Source of the DNA: Pseudoflavonifractor phocaeensis
GTDB taxonomy: Bacteria; Bacillota; Clostridia; Oscillospirales; Oscillospiraceae
DNA: 64,000 nt
NCBI RefSeq assembly: GCF_016901955.1
Contig: NZ_JACJLC010000002.1
Coordinates: 1-64,000, forward strand
Reading direction: 5' to 3'
Each line of letters begins with the position of its first letter. Positions within the stretch are counted from its first letter, which is position 1. The position numbers and the translations under genes were made by a program. The notes under the pieces are model-generated. The model was not told where the DNA came from and ran no database searches. It was given only the letters and a program-made list of their open reading frames with translations. Shown here one piece after another: positions 23,564 to 34,943 of this stretch.

Positions 23564-26500
23564 CGGAAGGCAGCCAACGCCGCCGGTCGTTCCCCCGGCC
23601 CTCCTCAAAGTGGCAGGCGGCGGCATATTCACACCACTGGCAGGCGTTCTGCTCCGGGCCCCGCCAGAAGGGGTCGGCGTTGATGTTGCCGGCGGCCAGC
23701 TCCTTGCCGATCTCTTCCAGGATCCGGTTGGTGTGGCGGGACAGCTTGCCCAGCCGCTGGGCGGACACCAGGGCCTCCCCGGTGAACTGCCCCCCCTTGT
23801 TTACCCGGATGGGCAGGAACCGGATGGGCCCCGCCGCCGGGTCCTCCATGGCGGCCAGCACCTCCGGGTCGTCCAGCACCACGCCCTTCCGGCGGAGCTG
23901 GGCGTCCACCAGCTTCTGCCGCTGCTCCTCCGTCATGGCCCGGCTGCCCGCCGCCAGGGCGTCCCGGGCGGGGAGATAGAGGACGCCAGCCCCTGTCACG
24001 TCTTGCTTGTAAAGGCTTTTTCCCTCACGCTCCAGCGTAAACAAATAGAGCAGCATCTGCAAGCCCATACCATGCCATATATCTGTCAAGTCAAATGACT
24101 TGCGTCCCGTTTTGTAGTCTACCACCCGCAGGTACAGCCGCCCATCGTGGACCCAGCCGTCTACCCGGTCCACAAAGCCGGAGATGCTGACGGTGACCCC
24201 GTCCACGGTAAGCTCTACCGGGGGCAGGTCCTTGCCGCTGCCGAATCCCAGCTCAAAGGAGATGGGTTGGAATTGGGAGGCCCGCAGCTCCTCCGCCACG
24301 TTGCGCACCACGGCGTACACCGACTTGCGCAGCCGGCGGAAGAGGTATTGGAACCGGGGGCTCTCCCCCTCCAGGCCTCCCAGTTCCTCTGCCACATAGC
24401 CCTCCACCGCCTGATCGGTGAGCTCTTGCAGGCGATGGTCCTCCACCTGGGCCACACCCCCCAGGTCCCGGCAGGCCTTGAGCACGTGCTCCAACACGTA
24501 ATGGATAAAGGTTCCATACTCCGGGGCCTGGAATCCAGCGGCCCGGCGGGGCTCCGCCTTCAGGCCGTACTGCATGAAGTAGGAGAAGTGGCAGGCCTTG
24601 TACTTGTCCATCCGGGAGGCCGACATGGGCACCCGCCGGCCATAGAGGGCGTCCACCGCCGCCCGGTGAAGCCGGCCTCGCTCCAGTCCGGCGGCCCGCT
24701 CCATCCGGGTCACCAGGGGAGCGTATTCCGGCAGAAACCCTAGGGCCACAGCGGCTTGGGGGAATCGCCCCGCCAGCTCCAGGGCGGGCCGGGGAGCGGC
24801 CAGGCGGAAGGTTCCGTCCAGCGCAGCCTCCTGAATCCTGGTCATGTGGGGGAACTGCCGCCTCAGCCGGGCGATCAGGAAGGAAGGCCGGTGCTCCTCC
24901 CCCTCCGCCCCGGCGGCAGCCCAGCTGACATACAGCCGTTCCCGGGGAATGGCGCAGGTCTCATAAACGATGGTCATCTCCCGGTACAGCCGATCCCCCA
25001 TCCGGGGGGCGGGCTCCAGACCATAGGAGGCCAGCAGGCTCCTGTCGTCGTCGCTGAGCAGACCGGGAGAGAGGGAGACCGCCGGGATGGCTCCGTCGTC
25101 TGCCCCCAGGAGGAAGAGGGCCCGGCAGCTGCGGTGGGCCAGTCGGGGCATCTCCCCGGCGTTCACCTGGTCCAGGGATACGGGAATGGAGCCCACATCA
25201 TACTGGGAAAGCACCAGGGAAAAGAGCCGGGCAAATTCCTCCAGCTCCATGGGGGTGTCCCCCAGGATCTGGACGCACTGCTCCAGACCGCCGCACAGAA
25301 TGTCCCACAGCTGGCGGTATTCCTCCGCCAGGGCGGCCTGGCCGTGCTCTCTCAGGCCCTGGGCCCGGTCGGCCAGCCGCTGGGGCACACCCACTGTCTC
25401 CAGGAATCTGTAAAGGGCTATTGCCTGCCCCTTTCCCGTCTTGTCCGGCTGCTTCCGCAGGGCCTCCAGGGGAGCGGCCACCTGCCGCCGCAGGCCGTTG
25501 AGCTTGGCCAGCAGGGCGGTATCCTGCTGGGTAAACTTCCGGCCGTACCCCTTGGGGTGGTTGGTCCATGCCTTTTTTCCCGTCCAGGCGCTCCCCTCCA
25601 GGCTCCAGGTCAGGGCGTAGTTCTCCAGCAGGTCCACGTCCTCCCCGCTCAGGTCGGTGAGACCGGTTTTCAGATAGCGGAACAGATCATCGTACCGGTA
25701 TCCCCCTGCTACCGTGTCCAGGGCGGCGGTGATGAGGGTGAGGATGGGCTTTTCCAGAATATCGCTCATTTTGCCCAGAAAGAGGGGGATTCCATACCGG
25801 GCAAAGACGGTCTCCAGGGTGGGTCCGTATCCCTCCAGGCTCCGGGCGCACAGGGCGATGTCCCGGAACCGGTAGTTCTCCTCCCGCACCAGCCGCAAAA
25901 TTTCCGCCGCAACCCACTCCACCTCGGAGTACGGAGTATTGGCAGTAAAGAGCGCAATCTCCTCCGCAGGGCCCTCAAACACTTGCGGCCCTAGGGAAAA
26001 CAGGTTTTTCTCCAGGTGGGCCAGGGGGACGGTCCGGCCCGCCCGGTCCCCCTCCAGTACCTGGACCTCCACCGGGCTCCGCTCCTCCCTGGCCAGGGCC
26101 AGCAGCTGCCGGGCGGTCCGCCGGGCGGGAGAAAAGATCCCGGTCCCCCCCTCGTCCTCCTCCAGCTTGTCGCAGGTAAGGGCTACCGTCAGAGACGCGC
26201 CCTGTTCCATCAGGGCGGACAGCACCCGCCGTTCCTGGGGGGTGAAGTCGGTAAAACCATCCACATAGAAGTCCTGACCAGCAGCCCAGTCCTCCTCTTT
26301 CAGCACCTCCGCCAGCCGGGTCAGCTTGTCCCGGGGATCGGCCCCCTGTCGGGCGGTCATGGCCTGGTAGGCCCCATAGATGAGAGACAAGTCGGACAGC
26401 TTTTCACCCTCCCCGCCGCCGGTCTCGCTGCCCACCGTCCACAGGTGCTCCGGGGTAATGCAGCAGCTTTTCAGCTCGTCGATGGTGGCCAGCAGGCTGG

Positions 26501-26840
26501 ACAGGAAGGCGGGCTTCCGGGAGGGCCGCTGGTACACCTTCAGCTGGTCGGCCACCGACTTCAGGGCGGTGCACAGCAGCAGAAGCCGTCCCCCCTCGTC
26601 CAGGGCGGGAGCGGCCAGCCCCCCGTACATTGAAAAGACCCGGTTGGCCAGCCGGGTGAAGGAGAGCACCTCGGCGTGGAGGCACACCCCGCTCCCCCCC
26701 ACGGCGCACAGCTGCCGCTCCATCTCGTGGGAGTGCTGCTCGGGCACGATGAGGATCTGGGGACGCCTGGCGGCGGCGATCTGTTCCAAAATGGCGTGGG
26801 TCTTGCCCGCGCCCGCCCGGCCCAGCAGCAGTCTCAGCAT
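23517..26840 (-). CDS. addB: AddB helicase-nuclease subunit
   Basis: This 1107-aa partner of AddA has the N-terminal Walker A LLLGRAGAGKTHAIL and a C-terminal nuclease (GFVDRVDGW then VVDYKTGRKSFDL). The iron-sulphur cluster that holds the nuclease together is visible: one Cys in YKACHFSYF and three in ACQWCEYAAACHF (CX2CX5C). Length is typical for Firmicute AddB. It overlaps the small plus-strand gene at its 3' end. addB normally abuts addA; here 2.1 kb with three other genes lies between them. Confidence 0.97.
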   Translation of the reverse strand: MLRLLLGRAGAGKTHAILEQIAAARRPQILIVPEQHSHEMERQLCAVGGSGVCLHAEVLSFTRLANRVFSMYGGLAAPALDEGGRLLLLCTALKSVADQLKVYQRPSRKPAFLSSLLATIDELKSCCITPEHLWTVGSETGGGEGEKLSDLSLIYGAYQAMTARQGADPRDKLTRLAEVLKEEDWAAGQDFYVDGFTDFTPQERRVLSALMEQGASLTVALTCDKLEEDEGGTGIFSPARRTARQLLALAREERSPVEVQVLEGDRAGRTVPLAHLEKNLFSLGPQVFEGPAEEIALFTANTPYSEVEWVAAEILRLVREENYRFRDIALCARSLEGYGPTLETVFARYGIPLFLGKMSDILEKPILTLITAALDTVAGGYRYDDLFRYLKTGLTDLSGEDVDLLENYALTWSLEGSAWTGKKAWTNHPKGYGRKFTQQDTALLAKLNGLRRQVAAPLEALRKQPDKTGKGQAIALYRFLETVGVPQRLADRAQGLREHGQAALAEEYRQLWDILCGGLEQCVQILGDTPMELEEFARLFSLVLSQYDVGSIPVSLDQVNAGEMPRLAHRSCRALFLLGADDGAIPAVSLSPGLLSDDDRSLLASYGLEPAPRMGDRLYREMTIVYETCAIPRERLYVSWAAAGAEGEEHRPSFLIARLRRQFPHMTRIQEAALDGTFRLAAPRPALELAGRFPQAAVALGFLPEYAPLVTRMERAAGLERGRLHRAAVDALYGRRVPMSASRMDKYKACHFSYFMQYGLKAEPRRAAGFQAPEYGTFIHYVLEHVLKACRDLGGVAQVEDHRLQELTDQAVEGYVAEELGGLEGESPRFQYLFRRLRKSVYAVVRNVAEELRASQFQPISFELGFGSGKDLPPVELTVDGVTVSISGFVDRVDGWVHDGRLYLRVVDYKTGRKSFDLTDIWHGMGLQMLLYLFTLEREGKSLYKQDVTGAGVLYLPARDALAAGSRAMTEEQRQKLVDAQLRRKGVVLDDPEVLAAMEDPAAGPIRFLPIRVNKGGQFTGEALVSAQRLGKLSRHTNRILEEIGKELAAGNINADPFWRGPEQNACQWCEYAAACHFEEGRGNDRRRWLPSVKGEDFWAALDRAPG

Positions 26841-26895
26841 AGCGTTCCCTCCCTGTTCACGGATATCCCGTATATTTTATCACGTTCCCCGCCCC

Positions 26896-26934
26896 AAAAA
26901 AAGCCCCGGGACGGCATCTGTCGTTCCGGGGCTT
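26896..26934 (-). terminator. guaB terminator
   Basis: Stem AAGCCCCGG ... CCGGGGCTT with an imperfect inner extension. On the minus strand it is followed by TTTTT. It lies 24 bp after the guaB stop and 56 bp before the addB start. Confidence 0.85.
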
Positions 26935-26957
26935 ATATATCTTGGTAAGCTTGTAAA

Positions 26958-28448
<1,491 letters not shown>

Positions 28449-28467
28449 CTATTTATAAATTTTATCC

Positions 28468-28496
28468 ATTCTACTTGATTGGAGCACCACTGTCAA
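28468..28496 (-). promoter_or_regulatory. guaB promoter
   Basis: On the minus strand TTGACA (28491-28496), 17-bp spacer, TAGAAT (28468-28473). The -10 box contains the stop codon of the upstream thioesterase gene. Confidence 0.8.
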
Positions 28497-29223
28497 GAGG
28501 GCTGAGGGTAACCGCCCCCTCAAAACGGCTCTTTCCTTCCGGGCCGGCTCCCCGCACGTACCACTGTCCCTCCGCCTCCCCGGCGGTGAGGGAGATGGTC
28601 TCCCCCGCCATGCACTCGGCCAGATAGTCTACCTGGAGCTGAGACACGAACTGGTCCTTCCCCAGCAGGTCCAGCCGGATGGCGTCGGAGATATAGTCGG
28701 CGTAGCGGATGTTGTTCACGTGGCCGTTCACGTCGGTGTCGCTGTAATGGAGCCGCCGCCGCTCCACCTCAGGCAGGCCCGGGGGCATCCGGAACCGGGA
28801 GATGGTCTTGCTCTTGCGCAGCTCCCCGCCGTCGGTGCCCCGGAACTCCTCCAGATCCCCCATCCGGGCCAGGCGGTGGGTCTGGGCGTGTGCCAGCACC
28901 CACACCGACACCGCCTCCCCCACCGGATTGCCGTCCACGAACAGGTCAAAGTCCCGGTAGCAGGACACCCCGCTGCTCCCCCGGTGCCAGGTGCGGATGG
29001 CGACCTGCTCCCCCCACCGCAGGGGGCGGTCCAGCCGGTACCACATCCGGGCCAGCATCCAGAACAGGCCGTATTTGTCCATGGTCTCCTTCCGGGAGAG
29101 GTGGAGCTGGCAGGCGGCGGCCACCGCCGCCTCCTGGAGCAGGCCCATGACCGCGGAGGGCCGGCAGGCCCCCCACAGGTCTATGTCCCGGGAATCCACA
29201 GTGTATCGGGTCTCGGAATACAC
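28471..29223 (-). CDS. Acyl-ACP thioesterase (FatA/TesA-type double hotdog)
   Basis: This 250-aa protein has the two hotdog domains of bacterial acyl-ACP thioesterases: DIDLWGACRPSAVMGLLQEAA, GLFWMLARMWYRLDR and, in the second half, YSDTDVNGHVNNIRYADYISDAI, where Asn/His residues form the active site. It should release free fatty acids from acyl carrier protein. It starts with GTG, 1 bp after the stop of the zinc-ribbon gene, with GGGGGGAG just upstream; the two genes form one unit. Its 3' end carries the guaB promoter. Confidence 0.9.
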   Translation of the reverse strand: MYSETRYTVDSRDIDLWGACRPSAVMGLLQEAAVAAACQLHLSRKETMDKYGLFWMLARMWYRLDRPLRWGEQVAIRTWHRGSSGVSCYRDFDLFVDGNPVGEAVSVWVLAHAQTHRLARMGDLEEFRGTDGGELRKSKTISRFRMPPGLPEVERRRLHYSDTDVNGHVNNIRYADYISDAIRLDLLGKDQFVSQLQVDYLAECMAGETISLTAGEAEGQWYVRGAGPEGKSRFEGAVTLSPLDSGAPIK

Positions 29224-29224
29224 C

Positions 29225-29839
29225 TTACTCCCCCCTTCCGCTCCGGATCACCAGCCGGGGTTTGCAGCAGATATCGTCGATGTCGCTGGAGGTGGCGGCG
29301 GGCAGCCGCATGGCAGCCCCGCAGTCGGCGCAGAACAGGTCGATGGAGCTGTAGTTCACCTGGAGCTTCCACCGGTGGGAACCGCAGGTACAGGAAATGC
29401 CGTCCCGCTGGGCGATCTCCTTCAGCTCGGAGAGCACCTCATGCATGACAAACTCATCCAGGAAGGCCCCCTTCTCCTCTCCCGCTGGGACCACCTTGTC
29501 GGCAGCGGCCTCCAGCCTCTTCAGGGCGGCGAACACCGCTCCCTCCTCCCCCACATAGCAGCAGTCCAGCCCAGACTGGGCGCAGGAAAAGGCCAGCACC
29601 TTCTGGTGGAGGAAGGCCTGGGTGGAGCAGGTAACGGTGTGGTCCCGGCCGCAGGACAGGCAGGGCACCGTCAGCCGCACCCGGTCCCCCATCATCTCCA
29701 CCACCAGCTCCGACTTGCCGCAGGGGCAGGGCAGGTGGTTGGCCGAGGCGGCCAACTGAAACACGGTGCGCTCCACCACCACGCTCTGGCGGCAGGCCGG
29801 ACACAGATAGGCCAGGGTGCGCTTGGCTTGTTCTTCCAT
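29225..29839 (-). CDS. Multi-zinc-ribbon protein of unknown function
   Basis: This 204-aa soluble protein is marked by repeated cysteine pairs: CPAC (about residue 13), CPCG (43), CLSCG (61), CTCG (149) and CADCG (170), plus a CC pair, which together look like two or three zinc ribbons around a helical middle (AVFAALKRLEAAADK, EFVMHEVLSELKEIAQRDG). I recognise no named family. The ATG has GGGAGAG four bases upstream. It is the first gene of a two-gene unit with the thioesterase, behind a sigma-A promoter. A nucleic-acid or chaperone-type role is a guess only. Confidence 0.8.
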   Translation of the reverse strand: MEEQAKRTLAYLCPACRQSVVVERTVFQLAASANHLPCPCGKSELVVEMMGDRVRLTVPCLSCGRDHTVTCSTQAFLHQKVLAFSCAQSGLDCCYVGEEGAVFAALKRLEAAADKVVPAGEEKGAFLDEFVMHEVLSELKEIAQRDGISCTCGSHRWKLQVNYSSIDLFCADCGAAMRLPAATSSDIDDICCKPRLVIRSGRGE

Positions 29840-29897
29840 AAGGCTCTCCCTTCCAGCCCCGGCCCATGGGCCGCCGGCTGTTGGCTTGATTTTTCTT

Positions 29898-29926
29898 ATT
29901 ATAATGCGTACTGAACAAAGTCACAA
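29898..29926 (-). promoter_or_regulatory. Promoter of zinc-ribbon / thioesterase unit
   Basis: On the minus strand TTGTGA (29921-29926), 17-bp spacer, TATAAT (29898-29903). The -35 box lies within a long palindrome. Confidence 0.75.
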
Positions 29927-30073
29927 GCCTTGAAAGCCAGGGCTTTCAAGGCCAGATGGCTTTGTCCAGGTGCATTGTAACAATGGCTGAATTTCAGAAA
30001 AGCGGCTCCTTTGAGCCGTTTTTCTGGAATTGCGCGGCTGCCGCCGCGTGAATAAACCGATTTTCGGTTTATT
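29915..30073. repeat. Cluster of four palindromes in the 364-bp intergenic gap
   Basis: The stretch 29840-30203 has no gene. It holds four hairpins in a row: 29915-29966 (core CCTTGAAAGCC / GGCTTTCAAGG with outer ACAAAG / CTTTGT), 29995-30026 (GCGGCTC / GAGCCG with outer CAGAAA / TTTCTG), 30032-30048 (CGCGGC / GCCGCG) and 30051-30073 (AATAAACCG / CGGTTTATT). The rest, up to the spoVAD ribosome site, shows no clear forespore promoter. Confidence 0.75.
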
Positions 30074-30203
30074 CCGCAGACATTATTATAACGCAAACCC
30101 TCCCCCTTGACCAGTCGGACCGGATACAAAATCCCCTGTTATATTTCCGTCCCTTTTGGTCTAAACTACTGTTTGCCTAAGAATACAGGAAAGGGGTGAT
30201 CCC

Positions 30204-31217
30204 ATGGCAGGCAAAAAGCTGGGGCGTCAGACCGCCGCTCTGGCGTCGCCTCCTTCGGTGGTGGGCTACGCCAGCGTGGTGGGCCACAAGGAAGGAGAGG
30301 GGCCCCTGGCGGCCACCTTCGACCACATCAGCCAGGACGACACCTTCGGGGAAAAGAGCTGGGAGAAGGCGGAAAGCGCCATGCAGAAGCTGGCCCTGTC
30401 CATCGCCCTGAACAAAGCGGGGATCGCTCCCGCCGCTCTGGACTACCTTCTGGCGGGAGACCTGCTCAACCAGTGCATTGGCACCGGCTTCGCCGTCCGT
30501 GGCCAGGACGTGCCCTTCTTCGGGTTGTACGGAGCCTGCTCCACCATGGCCGAGAGCCTGTCCCTGGCCGCCCTGCTTTTGGACGGTGGCTTCGGCAGCA
30601 GGATCGCCGCCATGACCTCCTCCCACTTCTGCTCCGCCGAGCGGCAGTATCGGGCTCCTCTGGAGTACGGCGGCCAGCGGCCACCCACCGCCCAGTGGAC
30701 GGTCACCGGCTCGGGGTGCGTCATTTTGTCGGAGGACGGCCCGGGGCCCTATGTCACCCACGTTACCACCGGTATGATCGTGGACAAGGGCATCAAGGAC
30801 GCCTCCAACATGGGGGCCGCAATGGCCCCCGCCGCCTACTCCACAATCAAGGCCCACTTTGCCGACACCGGCCGGAAGCCCTCCGACTACGACCTGATCC
30901 TCACCGGGGATCTGGGCCAGCTGGGCCGGGATATTGTGGCCGACTGGTTCCGCCGGGACGGAACAGAGCTGAAAAACCTCTCCGACTGCGGCACCCTCAT
31001 CTACCACCTGGAGGGCCAGGACGTCCACTGTGGCGGCTCGGGCTGCGGCTGCTCGGCGGTGGTGCTGGCCGGTCTTCTCCTCAATGGCATGGCCGAGGAC
31101 CGGTGGAAACGGATCCTCTTCTGCGGCACCGGAGCTCTTCTCTCCCCCACCTCCACCCAGCAGGGAGAGAGCATTCCCTCCATTTGCCACGCGGTGGCGC
31201 TGGACAGGGGGAGGTGA
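30204..31217 (+). CDS. spoVAD: Stage V sporulation protein AD
   Basis: This 337-aa protein has a thiolase-like fold and is part of the SpoVA channel that loads dipicolinic acid into the forespore and releases it at germination. Typical blocks are YASVVGHKEGEGPLA, FDHISQDDTFGEKSWEKAE, FFGLYGACSTMAES (where Cys aligns with the thiolase nucleophile), NMGAAMAPAA and DVHCGGSGCGCSA. The ATG is preceded by AAAGGGGTG. spoVAE follows 4 bp after its stop. spoVAC, usually immediately upstream, is absent here; the upstream 364 bp are palindromes. Confidence 0.96.
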   Translation: MAGKKLGRQTAALASPPSVVGYASVVGHKEGEGPLAATFDHISQDDTFGEKSWEKAESAMQKLALSIALNKAGIAPAALDYLLAGDLLNQCIGTGFAVRGQDVPFFGLYGACSTMAESLSLAALLLDGGFGSRIAAMTSSHFCSAERQYRAPLEYGGQRPPTAQWTVTGSGCVILSEDGPGPYVTHVTTGMIVDKGIKDASNMGAAMAPAAYSTIKAHFADTGRKPSDYDLILTGDLGQLGRDIVADWFRRDGTELKNLSDCGTLIYHLEGQDVHCGGSGCGCSAVVLAGLLLNGMAEDRWKRILFCGTGALLSPTSTQQGESIPSICHAVALDRGR

Positions 31218-31221
31218 GAAA

Positions 31222-31590
31222 ATGGACATGATCTTTCCCTATCTCCGGGCCTTTCTCTGCGGCGGAGCTCTCTGCCTCATTGGTCAGGTGCTCATCGACA
31301 AGACCACCCTCACCCCCGCCCGTATCCTGGTATCCTACGTGGTGGCCGGGGTGGTGCTGGGGGGCCTGGGGATCTACCCCTGGCTGGTGGAGTTCGGCGG
31401 GGCGGGCGCCACCGTCCCCCTCACCGGCTTCGGCTACCTGCTGTCCAAGGGCGTGGCCAGGGCGGTGGAGGAGCAGGGGGCCCTGGGCATCCTCACCGGT
31501 GGGCTCACCGCCTCGGCGGCAGGCATCACCGCCGCCATGTTCTTCGGGTTGCTGGCCGGTCTGGTCTCCCACTCCAAGCCAAAATCCTGA
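31222..31590 (+). CDS. spoVAE: Stage V sporulation protein AE
   Basis: This 122-aa membrane protein has four hydrophobic segments and the family blocks FLCGGALCLIGQVLIDKT, PLTGFGYLLSKG and FFGLLAGL. SpoVAE works with SpoVAC and SpoVAD in dipicolinate transport. The ATG follows GAGGTGAGAAA within the end of spoVAD, so the two are co-transcribed. An upstream in-frame extension would read back through spoVAD and was rejected. Confidence 0.95.
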   Translation: MDMIFPYLRAFLCGGALCLIGQVLIDKTTLTPARILVSYVVAGVVLGGLGIYPWLVEFGGAGATVPLTGFGYLLSKGVARAVEEQGALGILTGGLTASAAGITAAMFFGLLAGLVSHSKPKS

Positions 31591-31608
31591 AAAATCCGCC
31601 CCCTGCCA

Positions 31609-31637
31609 TTGACAAAGCGGCCATCTGGTAGTAAAGT
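31609..31637 (+). promoter_or_regulatory. pyrG promoter
   Basis: TTGACA (31609-31614), 17-bp spacer, TAAAGT (31632-31637). Transcription should begin near 31644, just before the leader hairpin. Confidence 0.8.
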
Positions 31638-31646
31638 ATCTGCCGT

Positions 31647-33345
<1,699 letters not shown>

Positions 33346-33451
33346 CTGAAATTATGCAAGTCCCATTGTGTTGAATTGCATAAAAGGACATCACCCCTGT
33401 TTCTCTTCTCCCGCCAGCTTTAACAAAACAAAGCGTTTCATTAAAATCCAC

Positions 33452-33480
33452 TTGACAAAAACACCTGTCCGCACTATACT
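33452..33480 (+). promoter_or_regulatory. glnA promoter
   Basis: TTGACA (33452-33457), 17-bp spacer, TATACT (33475-33480). Transcription should start about 8 nt before the leader hairpin. Confidence 0.85.
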
Positions 33481-33495
33481 TACACCATCAGTTGA

Positions 33496-33541
33496 GAACG
33501 AAGGCGTTCCAACCCGGCGGGGTGGAGCGCCTTTGTTTTTT
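33496..33541 (+). promoter_or_regulatory. glnA leader: GANGNN-loop hairpin overlapping a terminator
   Basis: Hairpin GAAC-GAAGGC-GTTC (33496-33509) shares bases with a terminator whose arms are AAGGCGTTCC (33501-33510) and GGAGCGCCTT (33524-33533), followed by TGTTTTTTATTT. A CCC/GGG mini-stem fills the loop. The 15-base block GAACGARGGCGTTCC is shared with the pyrG leader, and both terminators are built from it. Confidence 0.82.
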
Positions 33542-33577
33542 ATTTGAAATTTGAAGGACAGAAAGGGGACACCTGCA

Positions 33578-34909
33578 ATGTCTTACACCAAGGAAGATAT
33601 TATCCGCATGGTTCGCGAGGAGGACATCGAATTTATCCGCCTGCAGTTCACAGATATTTTCGGTCAGCTGAAAAACGTGGCCATCACCGCCTCCCAGATC
33701 GAGAAGGCGGTCAACAATCAGATCATGTTTGACGGCTCCTCCATCGAGGGCTTTGTCCGCATCGACGAGTCCGACCAGTACCTCTACCCCGACCTGGATT
33801 CCTTTACCATTTTCCCCTGGCGGCCCCAGCACGGCAAGGTGGCCCGGCTCATCTGCGACGTGTACAACCCCGACGGCACCCCCTTTGTGGGCGATCCCAG
33901 AGGTGTCCTGAAGCGGGTGCTCCAGAAGGCCAGGGATATGGGCTATGACGCCTTCAACGTGGGCCCCGAGGCCGAGTTCTTCCTGTTCCAGACCGACGAC
34001 GAGGGCAAGCCCACCGTCAAGACCAACGATGAGGCGGGCTACTTCGACCTGGGCCCCCTGGACCACGGCGAGGGCACCCGGCGGGAGATCTGCATGGCCC
34101 TGGAGCAGATGGGCTTTGAGATCGAGGCCAGCCACCACGAGGTGGCCCAGGGCCAGCATGAGATCGACTTCAAGTATGCCGGCGCCCTCCACACCGCCGA
34201 CAACATCATGACCTTCAAGCTGGCGGTCAAGACCCTGGCCCAGAAGAACGGCCTCCACGCCACCTTTATGCCCAAGCCCATCTTCGGCATCAACGGCTCC
34301 GGCATGCACACCAACATGTCCCTGTTTAAGGACGGCAAGAACGTGTTCTACGATCCCAACGGGGAGAAGGGCCTGTCCAAGGAGGCCTATTCCTTCATCG
34401 CCGGCCTGCTGGCCCACGTGAAGGGTATGGCCGCTGTGACCAACCCCCTGGTCAACTCCTACAAGCGGCTGGTGCCCGGCTATGAGGCTCCCTGTTACCT
34501 GGCCTGGTCCGCTTCCAACCGGTCCGCCCTCATCCGCATCCCCGCCGCCCGTGGTCAGTCCACCCGTGTGGAGCTCCGCTCCCCCGACCCCTCCTGCAAC
34601 CCCTATCTGGAGCTGGCGGTCTGCCTGGCCGCCGGTCTGGACGGCATCGAAAAGGGCATGGTTCCCCCCGCCGAGGTCACCGAGAACATCTTCGTCATGG
34701 ACGAGGCCACCCGGAAGGCCAACGGCATCGACTCCCTGCCCGGTTCCCTGGAGGAGGCCCTGGTCGCCCTGAAGGCCGACCAGCTCATCCTGGACACCCT
34801 GGGTGAACACATTGCCCAGAACTATATCGCCGGTAAGGAGAAGGAGTGGGACGAGTACCGCACCCGTGTCTCCTCTTGGGAGCGGGAGAAGTATATCATC
34901 AACTACTAA
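33578..34909 (+). CDS. glnA: Glutamine synthetase, type I
   Basis: This 443-aa GSI enzyme makes glutamine from glutamate, ammonia and ATP. Landmarks are [18 protein letters not shown] (metal site), [40 protein letters not shown] (ATP and glutamate site) and the C-terminal YIINY. Length fits the GSI-alpha form of Firmicutes. The ATG at 33578 lies nine bases after AAAGGGG; a frame starting nine codons earlier is less likely. The ANTAR gene follows 34 bp later with no terminator, so the enzyme and its presumed regulator share a transcript. Confidence 0.97.
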   Translation: MSYTKEDIIRMVREEDIEFIRLQFTDIFGQLKNVAITASQIEKAVNNQIMFDGSSIEGFVRIDESDQYLYPDLDSFTIFPWRPQHGKVARLICDVYNPDGTPFVGDPRGVLKRVLQKARDMGYDAFNVGPEAEFFLFQTDDEGKPTVKTNDEAGYFDLGPLDHGEGTRREICMALEQMGFEIEASHHEVAQGQHEIDFKYAGALHTADNIMTFKLAVKTLAQKNGLHATFMPKPIFGINGSGMHTNMSLFKDGKNVFYDPNGEKGLSKEAYSFIAGLLAHVKGMAAVTNPLVNSYKRLVPGYEAPCYLAWSASNRSALIRIPAARGQSTRVELRSPDPSCNPYLELAVCLAAGLDGIEKGMVPPAEVTENIFVMDEATRKANGIDSLPGSLEEALVALKADQLILDTLGEHIAQNYIAGKEKEWDEYRTRVSSWEREKYIINY

Positions 34910-34943
34910 GCCCACAGCCCCGCTCAGTTGGGAGTGAATGGAA

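Noticed and set aside
30090-30190. Sigma-G promoter for spoVAD
   Set aside because: No pair of -35 (GNATA-like) and -10 (CATNNTA-like) boxes with correct spacing could be fixed, so none is reported.
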